Notes under the pieces: model-generated
Seen by the model: only the letters and a program-made list of their open reading frames with translations
Database searches by the model: none
What the model was told of the DNA's origin: nothing
Shown here: piece by piece, positions 18,266-28,134 of the stretch
How positions within the stretch are numbered: position 1 is the first letter of the stretch
Layout: each line of letters opens with the position of its first letter
Made by a program: the position numbers and the translations under genes
Source of the DNA: UBA6623 sp965217195
GTDB lineage: Bacteria; Acidobacteriota; Terriglobia; Bryobacterales; UBA6623
Direction of reading: 5' to 3'
NCBI GenBank assembly: GCA_965217195.1
Contig: CBDCHL010000005.1
Span: forward strand, 992,001 to 1,056,000
DNA: 64,000 nucleotides

Positions 18266-19284
18266 CGTTTCACGCGCCTCCGATCTCGAACGGTCAACTC
18301 CACCGCCAACAACAGAAACGCCGCTCCCAAGAAAATCTGAAACTTTTCTTCATAGCGTTCAATCTCGGTCGAGCCCAGCTCAGTCTTCGGCGCCCGGGCA
18401 ATCAATTTGACGTACACGTCGCCCAAATCGATCGCCCCCGTGGAAACATTTAGATACCGGCCCCCCGGCGTGGCGTTAACCATTTGGCGTAAGGTGTCGC
18501 CGTCCAGTTTCGTCCAGACCTCCTGTCCGTCGTATTGAAGAAACGTCTTCCGCCCTCCGCGTCCGGTGATGGGGATTCTCCTGCCCTGCTCCTCGTCGCC
18601 GAGTCCGATCGCCAACAACCGAATCTTGCGCTCGCCCATTTGCGTCGCCGCCTCGACGGGAAAGCTTTCGTGATCTTCGCCGTCGGTAATCAAGATGACG
18701 TCGCGATACTCCGTCTGGCGCTCGTCGAAAACCTCGCCCATCGTCTTGCGAAGCGCATCGCCGATGAGAGTCCCGCCGCGCGTCACACTCTGGGGCGAGA
18801 TGTCGCTCAGCGCTAAGCGGAAAAACCCATAATCGAGCGTCAGCGGACATTTGATGACCGCGGTTCCCGCAAAAGCCACCAAAGCGACACGGTCGCCCTC
18901 GAGGCGCTCGATCGTGTCGACGATGGCCAACTTAGCCCGCTCGAGCCGATTTGGCGCCAAGTCCTCGGCCAACATGCTCTTCGAGACGTCGAGGACAAAA
19001 ACCACATCCCGCCCGCGCCGCTCGACTTCCCGAGCTGTCGGATTCCAGGCCGGCCGCGCCAGCGCGACCACCGCGAAAGCGAACCCGGCCAGCAACAAGG
19101 CCGCCTTCCAACGACGCCGCGTACCGACCGCATCCGGGTGGATGTGCGCAAGCAGCTCCCGATCGGCAAACTCTTCAAGCGCCCGCCGCCGCCGCGTTGC
19201 CGCAAAAAGAAACACCGCGACCAGCAGCGGGAGAACCCACAACAAGTACAGCATCTCGACCGACAGCAAACGCGTCTCGCTCAT
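18262..19284 (-). CDS. batB: VWA-domain membrane protein BatB
   Basis: The 340-residue protein has membrane helices at about 10-28 and 60-78, a von Willebrand A domain with metal-site motif DVSKSM (Asp99, Ser101, Ser103) and ITDGEDH, and a hydrophobic C-terminal helix. VWA domains bind partner proteins through a metal ion. It overlaps both neighbours by 4 bases, so translation is coupled. It is one of two VWA proteins in the operon. The assignment as BatB is by order behind the other VWA gene. Confidence 0.87.
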   Translation of the reverse strand: MSETRLLSVEMLYLLWVLPLLVAVFLFAATRRRRALEEFADRELLAHIHPDAVGTRRRWKAALLLAGFAFAVVALARPAWNPTAREVERRGRDVVFVLDVSKSMLAEDLAPNRLERAKLAIVDTIERLEGDRVALVAFAGTAVIKCPLTLDYGFFRLALSDISPQSVTRGGTLIGDALRKTMGEVFDERQTEYRDVILITDGEDHESFPVEAATQMGERKIRLLAIGLGDEEQGRRIPITGRGGRKTFLQYDGQEVWTKLDGDTLRQMVNATPGGRYLNVSTGAIDLGDVYVKLIARAPKTELGSTEIERYEEKFQIFLGAAFLLLAVELTVRDRRRVKR

Positions 19285-20339
19285 GGAATTCTTCGAAACA
19301 CCGTCCCCGCGAGAACGATTTCGAGCCCCAGCAATCCCAAGCCCGCCAAGGTAAAAGGCGGAAAGATCTCCCGGTAGTCCACGAATCGTGTTGACTCAAT
19401 CTCGCTCTTTTCAAGCTGGTCAATTTCCTCGTAAACTGCGCGAAGCGCCTCGGCCTCGTTGGCGATTCGGTAAAGCCCACCCGTTGTCTCGGCTAAGACC
19501 TTCAGTGCCTTCTCATCGACACCCGACCCGCCAAACGGCAGACTGAAAGTGCCGAACGCCGTCTGATACTTCGAGGTCGCCTTGCCGCCGATGCCGATGG
19601 CGTAGATCTTGATGCCCCACTCTTTGGCAAGTTCCGCGGCTTCCTCGACGGTTCGCTCGCCGGCGTTGTTGACTCCATCGGTCAGCAAGATGATGACCTT
19701 GCTCTTGATCTCGTACTCTGTGTCGGTGCCCGTTTGCCTCGCGAGTGTCTGCTCCGCGGTTTGAAGGCGCGCCGCCGCCAGCGCGACAGCATCCCCGATC
19801 GCGGTTCCGTCCTCCTGGCGACGCGCGACCAGCTTCACGGAAGGCAGAAACTGCAGCAACGCGTCATGAGCCAACGTTAGTGGACAGCTCGTATCGGCGT
19901 AGCGCGCAAAGGTCACCATGCCGATCAGGTCAGACTCGCGCCCCTCCAGCCGCTCGCCGTCCCCTTCGACAAACTCCTGGAAGATGGTCTTCGCCAAGCC
20001 CAGCACCGTCATACGCCGACCCTCGTAGCGGAGTTCGGCGCCCATACTGCTCGAGCGGTCGAGGACCATCTCGATCGCGACACCGCGGCTGATGTCACGG
20101 ACGCGCTCTGTGCCCATCTGGGGGCGCGCCAGTGCAATCACCAGCAGGACAAGAGCGAGGATTCTCAGAGCGAGAGGAATACCCGAAAGGTTTTGCCGCA
20201 ACGACGTTCCGGCCGCTTGAATCGGGCCGATCGCCGAGAAACGCAAGGCCGCTCGGCCGCCCCTTCGGTGCGCCATATACAGCGCTGCCGGCAACAGCAG
20301 CAAAAGCAGAAACATCCAAGGGGACTCAAAACGCAACAT
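19281..20339 (-). CDS. batA: VWA-domain membrane protein BatA
   Basis: The 352-residue protein opens the bat operon. It has N-terminal helices (about 8-24 and 55-72), a VWA domain with metal-site motif DRSSSM (Asp94, Ser96, Ser98) and LLTDGVNNAG, and a C-terminal helix (LAGLGLLGLEIVLAG). The ATG at 20339 replaces an upstream TTG at 20345. Usual companions of such operons, a MoxR ATPase and a DUF58 protein, are not next to it; the gene upstream is rsmB, 148 bases away. Confidence 0.87.
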   Translation of the reverse strand: MLRFESPWMFLLLLLLPAALYMAHRRGGRAALRFSAIGPIQAAGTSLRQNLSGIPLALRILALVLLVIALARPQMGTERVRDISRGVAIEMVLDRSSSMGAELRYEGRRMTVLGLAKTIFQEFVEGDGERLEGRESDLIGMVTFARYADTSCPLTLAHDALLQFLPSVKLVARRQEDGTAIGDAVALAAARLQTAEQTLARQTGTDTEYEIKSKVIILLTDGVNNAGERTVEEAAELAKEWGIKIYAIGIGGKATSKYQTAFGTFSLPFGGSGVDEKALKVLAETTGGLYRIANEAEALRAVYEEIDQLEKSEIESTRFVDYREIFPPFTLAGLGLLGLEIVLAGTVFRRIP

Positions 20340-20487
20340 GGACAAGCGAAAGACCCGCAGCCGATCGGCCGCAAAGCCGAATCACCGGGCCTTCACCAGG
20401 ATTTTCTATTCTACTGCGCACGTGGTGATGGAGACCCGCCGCCGGCGGGCGACGATCCGAGCCACGGGCACGCAGCTTTCCAATCCT

Positions 20488-21777
20488 CTACATCATCTCT
20501 TTCACAGCCTCAGCCCTTACAATCTTGCAGGCGAAAAACCCGTCGCCCGCATCCCGGCCGGGCAAACGTTCCAACCAATCGACCGCCCGAAAATCCGACC
20601 CTTCACCCAATAGGCCCTCCACGACTTGCCGATTCTCCTCCGGCTCCATCGAACACGTCGAATAAACCAACACCCCGCCCGGTGCCAAACAATCAAGTGC
20701 GTTCGAAAGAATCCCCCTCTGCTTCGCCTGCAAGTCCACCAGATCGCCGGGTTTGAGCCGCCATTTGATCTCCGGGTTGCGCGCCAACGTCCCCGTCCCC
20801 GAGCAGGGAGCATCCACCAAGACTCGATCAAACAGCCGCCGAAACGGCAACGGGCTCCGCGCGTCCGCGACAACCCTATCAAAAGCCCTCCCCACATCCA
20901 AAGTTCCCCCGCCGGCCGGCATCATCGCCCTAAAGCGGTGCAAATGGACATCGCAAGCCACCGCCGGCGCCGCCAGCTTCCCTTCTCCGCCTCGAAGCAA
21001 TTCCACTGCCTGCCGGGTCTTACCTCCCGGCGCGGCGCAAACGTCGAGGAAACTCAACCCCGGCCGCAAATCGAGAAGCGGCACGACCATCTGCGAACTG
21101 ACGTCCTGGATGGAAACGCGCCCTTGCTCCGAGCAGCCTGTCTCGGCCACCCTCCCCCGCACAACCACGCGGCAACCGGGAAGCTCCGTCGCCGCGGTCT
21201 CGACGCCTTCACGCCGCAATTGGGCGATGGTTTCCTCGAACGGAAACCGAGCGTTCAGGCGGAGGTAAGTTTTCGGTGTTTCCAGGTTCGCCGCCGCGAA
21301 CGCCCCCGCCGCTTCCTCCCCCCAATGCTCCTTCCAACGCTGATCGAGCCACTCAGGATAAGACCGCTCCGGGGACCCCGCCTCGGCCGGTGCATCGGCC
21401 GCGCGGCGCAGGACGGCGTTCACCAACCCGGCCGCCGAGTGCTTACGCGCCCGCCGCACCAGCGCGACGCTTTCCGAAACCGCGGCATGCGCCGGCACAC
21501 GGCTCAAAAAGCCCAGCTGATAGCACCCCAGCCGCAGTGCGATGCTGACCTCGGCATCGAGTTTCGCCGCCGCCCGCCGCGACAATCGGGCAATCCGATC
21601 ATCCAATTCCCCTTGACGCCGTAAGCACCCCAGGACCAACTCGAACACCAACCCTCGGTCGCGTTCATCCAGAGCCTCGGTGCGAGCCGAATGAAGCAAT
21701 TCGTCCGAAAACGCCCCATCAGTCTCGACTCTCAGCAAAATATCGAAAGCGGTCCGACGAGCCGGAGAAACACCCAT
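20488..21777 (-). CDS. rsmB: 16S rRNA (cytosine-967-C5)-methyltransferase
   Basis: The 429-residue protein has the N-terminal NusB-like RNA-binding domain (residues 1-130) and a SAM-dependent m5C methyltransferase domain. SAM motif DVCAAPGGKT is at 245-254, with the two catalytic cysteines in APCSGTGT (Cys325) and YSTCSMEPEEN (Cys375). Length and order match RsmB, which modifies cytosine 967 of 16S rRNA. The neighbours do not suggest a special role. The start is ATG, with a possible -10 TAAGGT about 10 bases upstream. Confidence 0.92.
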   Translation of the reverse strand: MGVSPARRTAFDILLRVETDGAFSDELLHSARTEALDERDRGLVFELVLGCLRRQGELDDRIARLSRRAAAKLDAEVSIALRLGCYQLGFLSRVPAHAAVSESVALVRRARKHSAAGLVNAVLRRAADAPAEAGSPERSYPEWLDQRWKEHWGEEAAGAFAAANLETPKTYLRLNARFPFEETIAQLRREGVETAATELPGCRVVVRGRVAETGCSEQGRVSIQDVSSQMVVPLLDLRPGLSFLDVCAAPGGKTRQAVELLRGGEGKLAAPAVACDVHLHRFRAMMPAGGGTLDVGRAFDRVVADARSPLPFRRLFDRVLVDAPCSGTGTLARNPEIKWRLKPGDLVDLQAKQRGILSNALDCLAPGGVLVYSTCSMEPEENRQVVEGLLGEGSDFRAVDWLERLPGRDAGDGFFACKIVRAEAVKEMM

Positions 21778-21964
21778 AGAACCGCTACCTTAACGGATTG
21801 CTGGAGCTACGGCCTCGAGGGCAAGGCGCTAACGGGCTCCCTGGACGAATCACCCTCTTACCGGCTAGCATTGGGGGCAGTGGACCCTACGCGCAGCGCG
21901 TCGCGGACACGTGCAGAAGCAGGCGGCTGAATACCGAATCCTCAATGCGTCAGGGCGCCGACCG

Positions 21965-23491
21965 ATGATCCCACGCCACCCTGCGTCAGAACAAGCCCGC
22001 GCGGCAGCCGGCACGCTGGTGCTGACCGTCTTTCTCCTTGCGGTTGGCGCCGCGCCGGCATCGGCTGATCCCTTCGAAGCGGCTAGGAAAAAAATTCGTG
22101 AGGCTGTTGACGACGGGAAGGTGCCGTCTATTGCCGTCGCCGTCTCGCGGGGCTCTGAGATCGTCTGGGAAGAAGCATTCGGCTATGCAAACCGGGAGCA
22201 GAACATTGCGGCGACCCCGCGGACGCCCTACTCCCTGGCTTCCATTTCAAAGCCCATCACCGCTACCGGGCTGATGATTCTGGTCGAGCGGGGCAAGGTC
22301 GGCCTCGATCAGCCGATCAACCGCTACCTCGGAAAGGCAAAACTCCGCGCCGGCATCGGGAACCCCGCCCGGGCGACGGTTCGCCGCGTGGCATCGCATA
22401 CGGCGGGGTTGCCGCTGCACTACCATTTCTTCCCGGTCGATGAAGCGTTTCGACGCCCGTCTATGGAGGACACCATCCGGCGCTACGGCGTCCTTGTAAC
22501 GAAACCCGGCGAGCGTTATCAGTATGCGAACTTGGGCTTCGGCATCCTGGATTACGTTATCGAGCGGGTCTCGGGAAAGAAATATCCGGTTTTCATGGAC
22601 CAGGAAGTATTCGCGCCGCTCGGCCTAGGTGACACGTTCATTCCCACCGGACCCGACGAAGCCCACGAGCGAGCCGTCCGATATCACGACAATCAACCGC
22701 TGCCCTTCTACGACTTCGACCACCGGGGAGCATCAGCCGTCTTTTCCAGCGCTCATGACTTGGTTCGGTTCGGCATGTTTCACCTCGGGATCGGGTCCGA
22801 GGGCGCGCGGCCGCTGCTTTCGCGGCGGTCGATCAAGCGGATGCAGAAATCGGTCACGGTGCGCCCGGACGGGGGAAGCTACGCGATCGGCTGGGAGATA
22901 TCCAACCAACGTGGTGTCCGAACCGTCGGCCACCACGGTTCGATGAGCGGCGTGTCAACATCTCTGCTGCTGATTCCCTCCCTTAGGGCGGCGGTTGTGG
23001 TGCTTGCGAACACCCACACTTCGCTCGCGGTATCTCTCTCCCGCGAGATCGCGGATGTCTTGGCGGCCGGCCGGCGGTCGGAAGAAGCCCCCAGGCGAAC
23101 CGGGAAAACCGACGGCAATCCAGCCGGCTTGAATAAGAGTGCGAGTTTTCCGCGTACGATTACTGGGTTTTGGAAGGGCCGGATCGAAACCTACCAAGAC
23201 ACCTTGCCGCTCAAGATGTGGTTGACTGCCTCGGGCAAGGCAGAAGCCCAAGTCGGTGATCAACCGCGATCGGAGGTCCTGCGCGCCACGTTCAAGGAAG
23301 GCCGCCTAAAGGCCGAAATCAAAGGCGATGTCGGAACCCCGGACGCCGGCCGCAGGCGTTATCTGCTGGTGCTCGACCTAAAGCTTCGGAGCGACATTCT
23401 CAGCGGCTCGGCCACGGCCTTGTCGACTCCAGGCCGGCGGCTGGGGAACGCCCTGAGCTACTGGGCGGAACTGAAAAGAACGAGACGGTAA
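21965..23491 (+). CDS. Exported serine hydrolase, class C beta-lactamase family
   Basis: The 508-residue protein has a signal peptide (LVLTVFLLAVGAAPASA) and a beta-lactamase/transpeptidase-like domain. The nucleophile motif SISK is at 93-96, YANLG corresponds to the YxN motif, and HHGSMSG corresponds to the [KH]xG motif. A C-terminal beta-rich extension (about 390-505) is like those of acidobacterial esterases and D-aminopeptidases. It probably hydrolyses a peptide or ester in the periplasm; beta-lactam resistance should not be assumed. The ATG at 21965 was chosen because it puts the signal peptide near the start. A GTG at 21911 is also possible. Confidence 0.85.
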   Translation: MIPRHPASEQARAAAGTLVLTVFLLAVGAAPASADPFEAARKKIREAVDDGKVPSIAVAVSRGSEIVWEEAFGYANREQNIAATPRTPYSLASISKPITATGLMILVERGKVGLDQPINRYLGKAKLRAGIGNPARATVRRVASHTAGLPLHYHFFPVDEAFRRPSMEDTIRRYGVLVTKPGERYQYANLGFGILDYVIERVSGKKYPVFMDQEVFAPLGLGDTFIPTGPDEAHERAVRYHDNQPLPFYDFDHRGASAVFSSAHDLVRFGMFHLGIGSEGARPLLSRRSIKRMQKSVTVRPDGGSYAIGWEISNQRGVRTVGHHGSMSGVSTSLLLIPSLRAAVVVLANTHTSLAVSLSREIADVLAAGRRSEEAPRRTGKTDGNPAGLNKSASFPRTITGFWKGRIETYQDTLPLKMWLTASGKAEAQVGDQPRSEVLRATFKEGRLKAEIKGDVGTPDAGRRRYLLVLDLKLRSDILSGSATALSTPGRRLGNALSYWAELKRTRR

Positions 23492-23553
23492 CCGGGCGGC
23501 AGATCAGCGACCAGGGCGGGCGCGAACGCGGAAGTTCAATTGACCGGACAGAG

Positions 23554-23595
23554 GCGTGGACGGAAGTCCACGCTTGGACCGGCACGAGTGCCGGT
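23554..23595. repeat. Double perfect hairpin between convergent genes
   Basis: Two stems stand side by side: GCGTGGAC-GGAA-GTCCACGC (23554-23573) and ACCGGCAC-GA-GTGCCGGT (23578-23595), both perfect 8-bp inverted repeats. They lie between the ends of the serine hydrolase and DUF1501 genes and could act as a bidirectional terminator or be mobile palindromes. No T-run follows. Confidence 0.65.
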
Positions 23596-23604
23596 CGCTA
23601 CCGC

Positions 23605-25083
23605 TCAAGCCAAAATCTTCTTCGCTACGTTGCCGTGAACGTCGGTTAGGCGGTGATCGCGACCGCCGTAGTGATAGGTCAGCTTCGTATGATCAAGCCC
23701 GAGCAGATGAAGGACCGTCGCGTGCAAATCGTGGATGTGCATGCGGTCTTCGACGGCGTGATACCCGAACTCATCCGTTGCTCCGTAGACAAAGCCGGGC
23801 TTGACGCCGCCCCCGGCCATCCACATGGTGTAGCCGTAAGGGTTGTGATCGCGGCCGTCGTTGCTCTCGGCAAACGGGGTGCGGCCGAATTCCCCGCCCC
23901 AGATCACCAGCGTGTCATCGAGCAGGCCGCGCGACTTGAGGTCTTTCAATAAACCCGCGATCGGCTTGTCGACTTCCTTGGCGCGCTTGGCGTGCATGCG
24001 TTTCAGCTCGGTGTGCTGATCCCATTTCTCTTCCACGCCCGAGTGAGAGCACTGCACGAAACGCACGCCGCGCTCGATGAAACGCCGCGCGAGAAGACAC
24101 TGCCAGCCGAAATCGCGCGTGATATCCTCGTCGAGCCCGTAGAGCCGGCGGACCGCTTCCGTTTCCTTGTCGACGTCGAGGGCATCAGGGGCTTCCATCT
24201 GCATGCGGAACGCCAGCTCGAAAGACTGAATGCGAGCGTCGAGGTTGGCGTCGTGTCGGCGGTCGGCGGCATGACGGCGATTCATCTTGTGAAGGAATTC
24301 GAGCTCGAGGCGCTGCTCGTCGGTGGTCAGCCCCTTATAAGTCAGATACTCGATCGGCTCTTGGAGAATGTCGTCCACGTTCATGAACGAAAAGCCGATC
24401 GGAGTGCCCTGGTTGGCGCCCGGCAGAAAATTCGAGCTGAACAGCTTCGCCCCGCCCTCCCACAACGTCGGCTTGATCGTGATGAATCCAGGCAGGTTTT
24501 GGTTCTCGGTCCCCAGTCCGTAAAGCGCCCAGGCGCCCATGCTGGGACGAGTGAACGAAAAGGTGCCGGTAAAAAGCTGCAACATCGCCGCGCCGTGATC
24601 GACTCCTTCGCCGACCATCGAACGCATCATGCACAGCTCATCCACACAGCCTCCGATGCGCGGAAACAGATCGCTGACCTCGATGCCGCTTTCCCCGTAT
24701 TTGCGAAATTCCCACGGCGATGCCATCAGCCCGCCGGCGCTTTCCTCGTTGAAAGTCAACGAGCGCTTGAACGGGACCGGCTTGCCGCTCTCGCTGGTCA
24801 GGCGGGGTTTCGGGTCGAACGTGTCGACGTGCGAGGGACCGCCGTGCATGAATAGGAAAATGACGCGCTTGGCGCGCGGGGCGAAGTGGGTCGCCTTGGG
24901 CGCCAACGGATTTGTCGCGGCGGCTTGCAGGCCCGCGTGTTCGTCGCCCAATAAGCCCGCCAGCGCAATGCTGCCGAACCCGCATGCAGTCCGCCGCAGC
25001 AGGGCTCGTCGAGAGAGTGCGCTGTCCGCGAGCGCGAGACCGCGCTGAGTTCCGGCGAGATTAGGTTTCCGGCCGTGTTGCAT
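23605..25083 (-). CDS. DUF1501 family protein (sulfatase-like fold, Tat-exported)
   Basis: The 492-residue protein begins with a Tat-type signal (SRRALLRRTACGFGS). The DUF1501 pattern follows: FLFMHGGPSHVDTFDPKP near the start, LVIWGGEFGRTPF and DHNPYGYTMWMAGGG later. The fold is related to alkaline phosphatases and sulfatases. It lies 7 bases downstream of the haem-domain/DUF1553 gene. This pair is abundant in Planctomycetes and Solibacter-type Acidobacteria and is usually linked to breakdown of complex carbohydrates. The substrate is unknown. Confidence 0.92.
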   Translation of the reverse strand: MQHGRKPNLAGTQRGLALADSALSRRALLRRTACGFGSIALAGLLGDEHAGLQAAATNPLAPKATHFAPRAKRVIFLFMHGGPSHVDTFDPKPRLTSESGKPVPFKRSLTFNEESAGGLMASPWEFRKYGESGIEVSDLFPRIGGCVDELCMMRSMVGEGVDHGAAMLQLFTGTFSFTRPSMGAWALYGLGTENQNLPGFITIKPTLWEGGAKLFSSNFLPGANQGTPIGFSFMNVDDILQEPIEYLTYKGLTTDEQRLELEFLHKMNRRHAADRRHDANLDARIQSFELAFRMQMEAPDALDVDKETEAVRRLYGLDEDITRDFGWQCLLARRFIERGVRFVQCSHSGVEEKWDQHTELKRMHAKRAKEVDKPIAGLLKDLKSRGLLDDTLVIWGGEFGRTPFAESNDGRDHNPYGYTMWMAGGGVKPGFVYGATDEFGYHAVEDRMHIHDLHATVLHLLGLDHTKLTYHYGGRDHRLTDVHGNVAKKILA

Positions 25084-25090
25084 AAATCCC

Positions 25091-27955
25091 TCAATCGACG
25101 TAATGGAACTCGTTCGACGCCGTCAACATCTTACAAAAGCTCTTCCAGGCCGCCGCCCGGGCGTCCTCGGCGGAGGTCTGTTCCAGCTCGAAACGCGCCA
25201 GGTAGCGGATCGCCGTTTCGCGCTCCTCGGGGCTCGGCGGGCGCGTCAGCGCCATCAAATAGGCCCGTTTTATGCGCGCGCTTTCACTTACGTCGTCGCC
25301 CGGCTCGGACGACAAGCGCTCGGCGAACTCCCGCGACCGTTCGTTGGCGAAGCTGCTGTTCATCACATAAAGCGCTTGGGGGGCCACGTTGGTCTGACTG
25401 CGCTTGCCGTTGCTGGTGGCAGCATCACCGAAATCGAATAGGTTGAACAACGACGGCAGCTTATTGCGATGCAGCGGCAAGTAGAGGCTGCGCCGCATCG
25501 TGAAATCAGGGTCGACCCGGCGATTGTTTCGCTCAAACTCGGTGTAGCCGGCCGACTCCGGTTCGACGTTGCCGCCGACGGTCAAGTCGAGTTTACCCGA
25601 AAGCGCCAGATAGTTGTCGCGCAATTCCTCGAGCGTTAAGCGGCGCCGGTTGAATCGGCTCCACAGCCGGTTCGACGAGTCGGTCCGCCAAGCTTCGTCC
25701 GAGACCCGGCTGCTCATCCGGTAGGTGCTCGACAACAGAATTAAGCGGTGCAAATGTTTCACCGACCAGCCGCTCTCGACAAAGCGCCGGGCCAAGTAGT
25801 CGAGCAAGTCCGGGTGCGTAGGCGGCTCGCCGACGATTCCGAAATTGTTCGGCGTACGTACCAAGCCCTCGCCGAAATGGCGGAGCCAGATCCGATTCGC
25901 CATCACGCGCGCCGGCAGCGGGTTGTCCTCCCGAGTGAGAAACTCCGCCAACTCCCGCCGTCCGCTGCCGTGTTGAACCGGCTGCTGCCGGCGCCCGGCG
26001 AGAGCGATCGGGAATTGCTTGGCGACGATTTGTCCGTGATTGTCGTGCCGTCCGCGAACAAAAACCGGCTGCTCGACCGGTTTGCCTTCGGTCACGGCGC
26101 AGGCCATCGGCGGCTCGGACAGCGCTTCGGCCGCAAGCTGTTTCGCCCGTACTCGCAACGGCTGCAAGCGTTCTTTCCATTTCGCGGAAAGCAGCCCCTC
26201 GCGCTCGTCCTCGTCCTCGGCGGTCGCAAGCGGACCTTCGTTCACTTCGCTATGGAAGGGGTCTCGGCGCAGCCTCCCCAACTCCGCGAATCTCGTTTTC
26301 TTTCCCTCGATCAGGCCATCGAGGTTTTCCGTGAGCCAGGCGTCCGTGCCCGCCAAGCGTTCGCGGGCGACTTCGGCATAAAGCCGCTGGTATTCCACCG
26401 CCGCGGCGGCGCGGCCGGCAGCCTCGGCCGCATGCCACTTTTCAAGATGCGCCTTCGGCTCCGAGCCGGGCCTGAGATAGTCGGTCCACTTTCCCAGCCG
26501 CTCATGATCCAGCCCGGCGTCCCGCGCGGCCGCCTCGGCCGACACGCCGTCTTCATAGACCCGCCGCGCCGCCAACATGGAATCGGCGATACGCGGAACC
26601 AGGTTCCGCAACCCGTGATCGATGACGCCCAGGTTGATGACCAAATCGGTCGCCCGTTTCGTCCCCTTGATCTTCTTTTGCTCTTCGAGGTAGCGTTCGC
26701 CGAGATCCTTGCGAATTAGCGGCGTCACGATGAGACTCGATACGAAGGCTTCGGGGTCTTCATAACTCCGGGTACTGGCGAAGATAGAAGCCAGCGAATA
26801 GTAGTCGGTCGTTAGAATTGGGTCAAACTTGTGGTCGTGGCAGCGCGAACAGGAAATCGTCAACCCCAGAAAGGCCTTCGACGTGGTATCGATCTGCTCA
26901 TCTACTACGTCGTAGATCATCTGCACTTTGTCCTGCTGCGCCATCGCTTTGGGCCCCAGCGCCAGAAAGCCCGTGGCCGTGATGCCGCGAAGGTTGACGT
27001 CTTGACCCGGTGGAGGCGGCAGCAGGTCGCCGGCGATCTGTTCGCGCACAAATTGGTCATAGGGCAGATCGCGGTGGAAGGCGTCGATGACGTAATCGCG
27101 ATAACGCCAAGCGTGGACGAAAGGCCTGTCCTCATCCACGCCGGTCGAGTCGGCATAGCGCGCCACGTCGAGCCAATGGCGTCCCCAGTGCTCGCCGTAA
27201 TGGGGCGACTCGAGCAAGCGGTCCACGAGATCGGCGAAGGCCCGGGGACTCGAGTCGGCGGTGAACCGCTCGATTTCTTCCAACGTCGGCAACAGTCCCT
27301 GGAGATCGAATTTCACGCGCCGCAGAAGAGTCAGCTTGTCGGCGGGCGGGGCCGGCGCAAGCCCTTTCCTTTCGAGCTCGGCCAAGATGAAAGCGTCAAT
27401 ATCGGTTTTGACCCAGCCAGTGCCTTGGACCGCCGGGGGCCGCGGATCGCGAATCGGCTGAAAAGACCAGTGATCGGTCCGGGTGGGATCGCCTGCGTCT
27501 GGTTTCTCTGCGTTTGAGGAGGGCGGGCCTTCGGAAACGACCCGCGGCTTGGGCCAAGGCGCTCCGATCTCGACCCAATGCGCAAGCGCTGCGATTTCAG
27601 CATCGGGCAGCTTGCCGGTCGGCGGCATTTTGATTTTTTCCTCGTAACGAACGGCGCGGATCAACGCGCTCATGGCGGGGTCGTCGGCCGAAACCACCGG
27701 CTTGCCGCCGGCTCCGGCGCGAAAGCCCTCGGCGGTGGTCAGATCAAGGTCGGCCATGCGCACTTTTTCGCCGTGGCAGGCGGAGCACTTTTCCACTAGA
27801 ACAGGCCTGATCTTGGTCTCGAAGAAACGTTCAGTGTCGTTGTCTTGCGCCGCGGCAAGAGAAACGAAAGCGAGAACGATGAGGAGCGAAGGGAATTTGC
27901 GGGCTGGTCTCCCGGCTCTAGTCAAAGGCCCTAAGGGCTGCCCGCATCGCCGCAT
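25091..27955 (-). CDS. Planctomycete-type cytochrome domain protein with DUF1549 and DUF1553
   Basis: The 954-residue protein has a signal peptide and an N-terminal c-type haem motif CSACH (about residue 48). DUF1549 (about 140-350, ending in CSRCHDHKFDP, a second CxxCH) and DUF1553 (about 640-930, starting LAEFLTREDNPLPARVMANR) follow. The ATG at 27955 was chosen over an upstream start at 28000 because it leads directly into the signal sequence. Family members are thought to be periplasmic redox or binding proteins. It forms a two-gene operon with the DUF1501 gene. Confidence 0.92.
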   Translation of the reverse strand: MRRCGQPLGPLTRAGRPARKFPSLLIVLAFVSLAAAQDNDTERFFETKIRPVLVEKCSACHGEKVRMADLDLTTAEGFRAGAGGKPVVSADDPAMSALIRAVRYEEKIKMPPTGKLPDAEIAALAHWVEIGAPWPKPRVVSEGPPSSNAEKPDAGDPTRTDHWSFQPIRDPRPPAVQGTGWVKTDIDAFILAELERKGLAPAPPADKLTLLRRVKFDLQGLLPTLEEIERFTADSSPRAFADLVDRLLESPHYGEHWGRHWLDVARYADSTGVDEDRPFVHAWRYRDYVIDAFHRDLPYDQFVREQIAGDLLPPPPGQDVNLRGITATGFLALGPKAMAQQDKVQMIYDVVDEQIDTTSKAFLGLTISCSRCHDHKFDPILTTDYYSLASIFASTRSYEDPEAFVSSLIVTPLIRKDLGERYLEEQKKIKGTKRATDLVINLGVIDHGLRNLVPRIADSMLAARRVYEDGVSAEAAARDAGLDHERLGKWTDYLRPGSEPKAHLEKWHAAEAAGRAAAAVEYQRLYAEVARERLAGTDAWLTENLDGLIEGKKTRFAELGRLRRDPFHSEVNEGPLATAEDEDEREGLLSAKWKERLQPLRVRAKQLAAEALSEPPMACAVTEGKPVEQPVFVRGRHDNHGQIVAKQFPIALAGRRQQPVQHGSGRRELAEFLTREDNPLPARVMANRIWLRHFGEGLVRTPNNFGIVGEPPTHPDLLDYLARRFVESGWSVKHLHRLILLSSTYRMSSRVSDEAWRTDSSNRLWSRFNRRRLTLEELRDNYLALSGKLDLTVGGNVEPESAGYTEFERNNRRVDPDFTMRRSLYLPLHRNKLPSLFNLFDFGDAATSNGKRSQTNVAPQALYVMNSSFANERSREFAERLSSEPGDDVSESARIKRAYLMALTRPPSPEERETAIRYLARFELEQTSAEDARAAAWKSFCKMLTASNEFHYVD

Positions 27956-28134
27956 GCACCGATTATGGCACAGCGATCGCAGGCCGGTTAACACAGGCAA
28001 TCAGTCGTAAAAGGTAAGAGACGACTTGTTTACACGATCCGCGATTCGGGCCGCGCCGGGTCGGTTATTTGGGCTACGGGCACAGGACCTCTGGCAGAAG
28101 GGGATAGCGGCGGAGGCGAAGATAGAGATTCCTA

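Noticed and set aside
21965..23491. Antibiotic-resistance beta-lactamase
   Set aside because: SxxK and YxN motifs are shared by many esterases and peptidases; the long C-terminal extension and lack of resistance context argue against it.
26831..27517. 228-codon plus-strand frame inside the DUF1553 gene
   Set aside because: Antisense shadow of a conserved protein; no family resemblance or ribosome-binding site.
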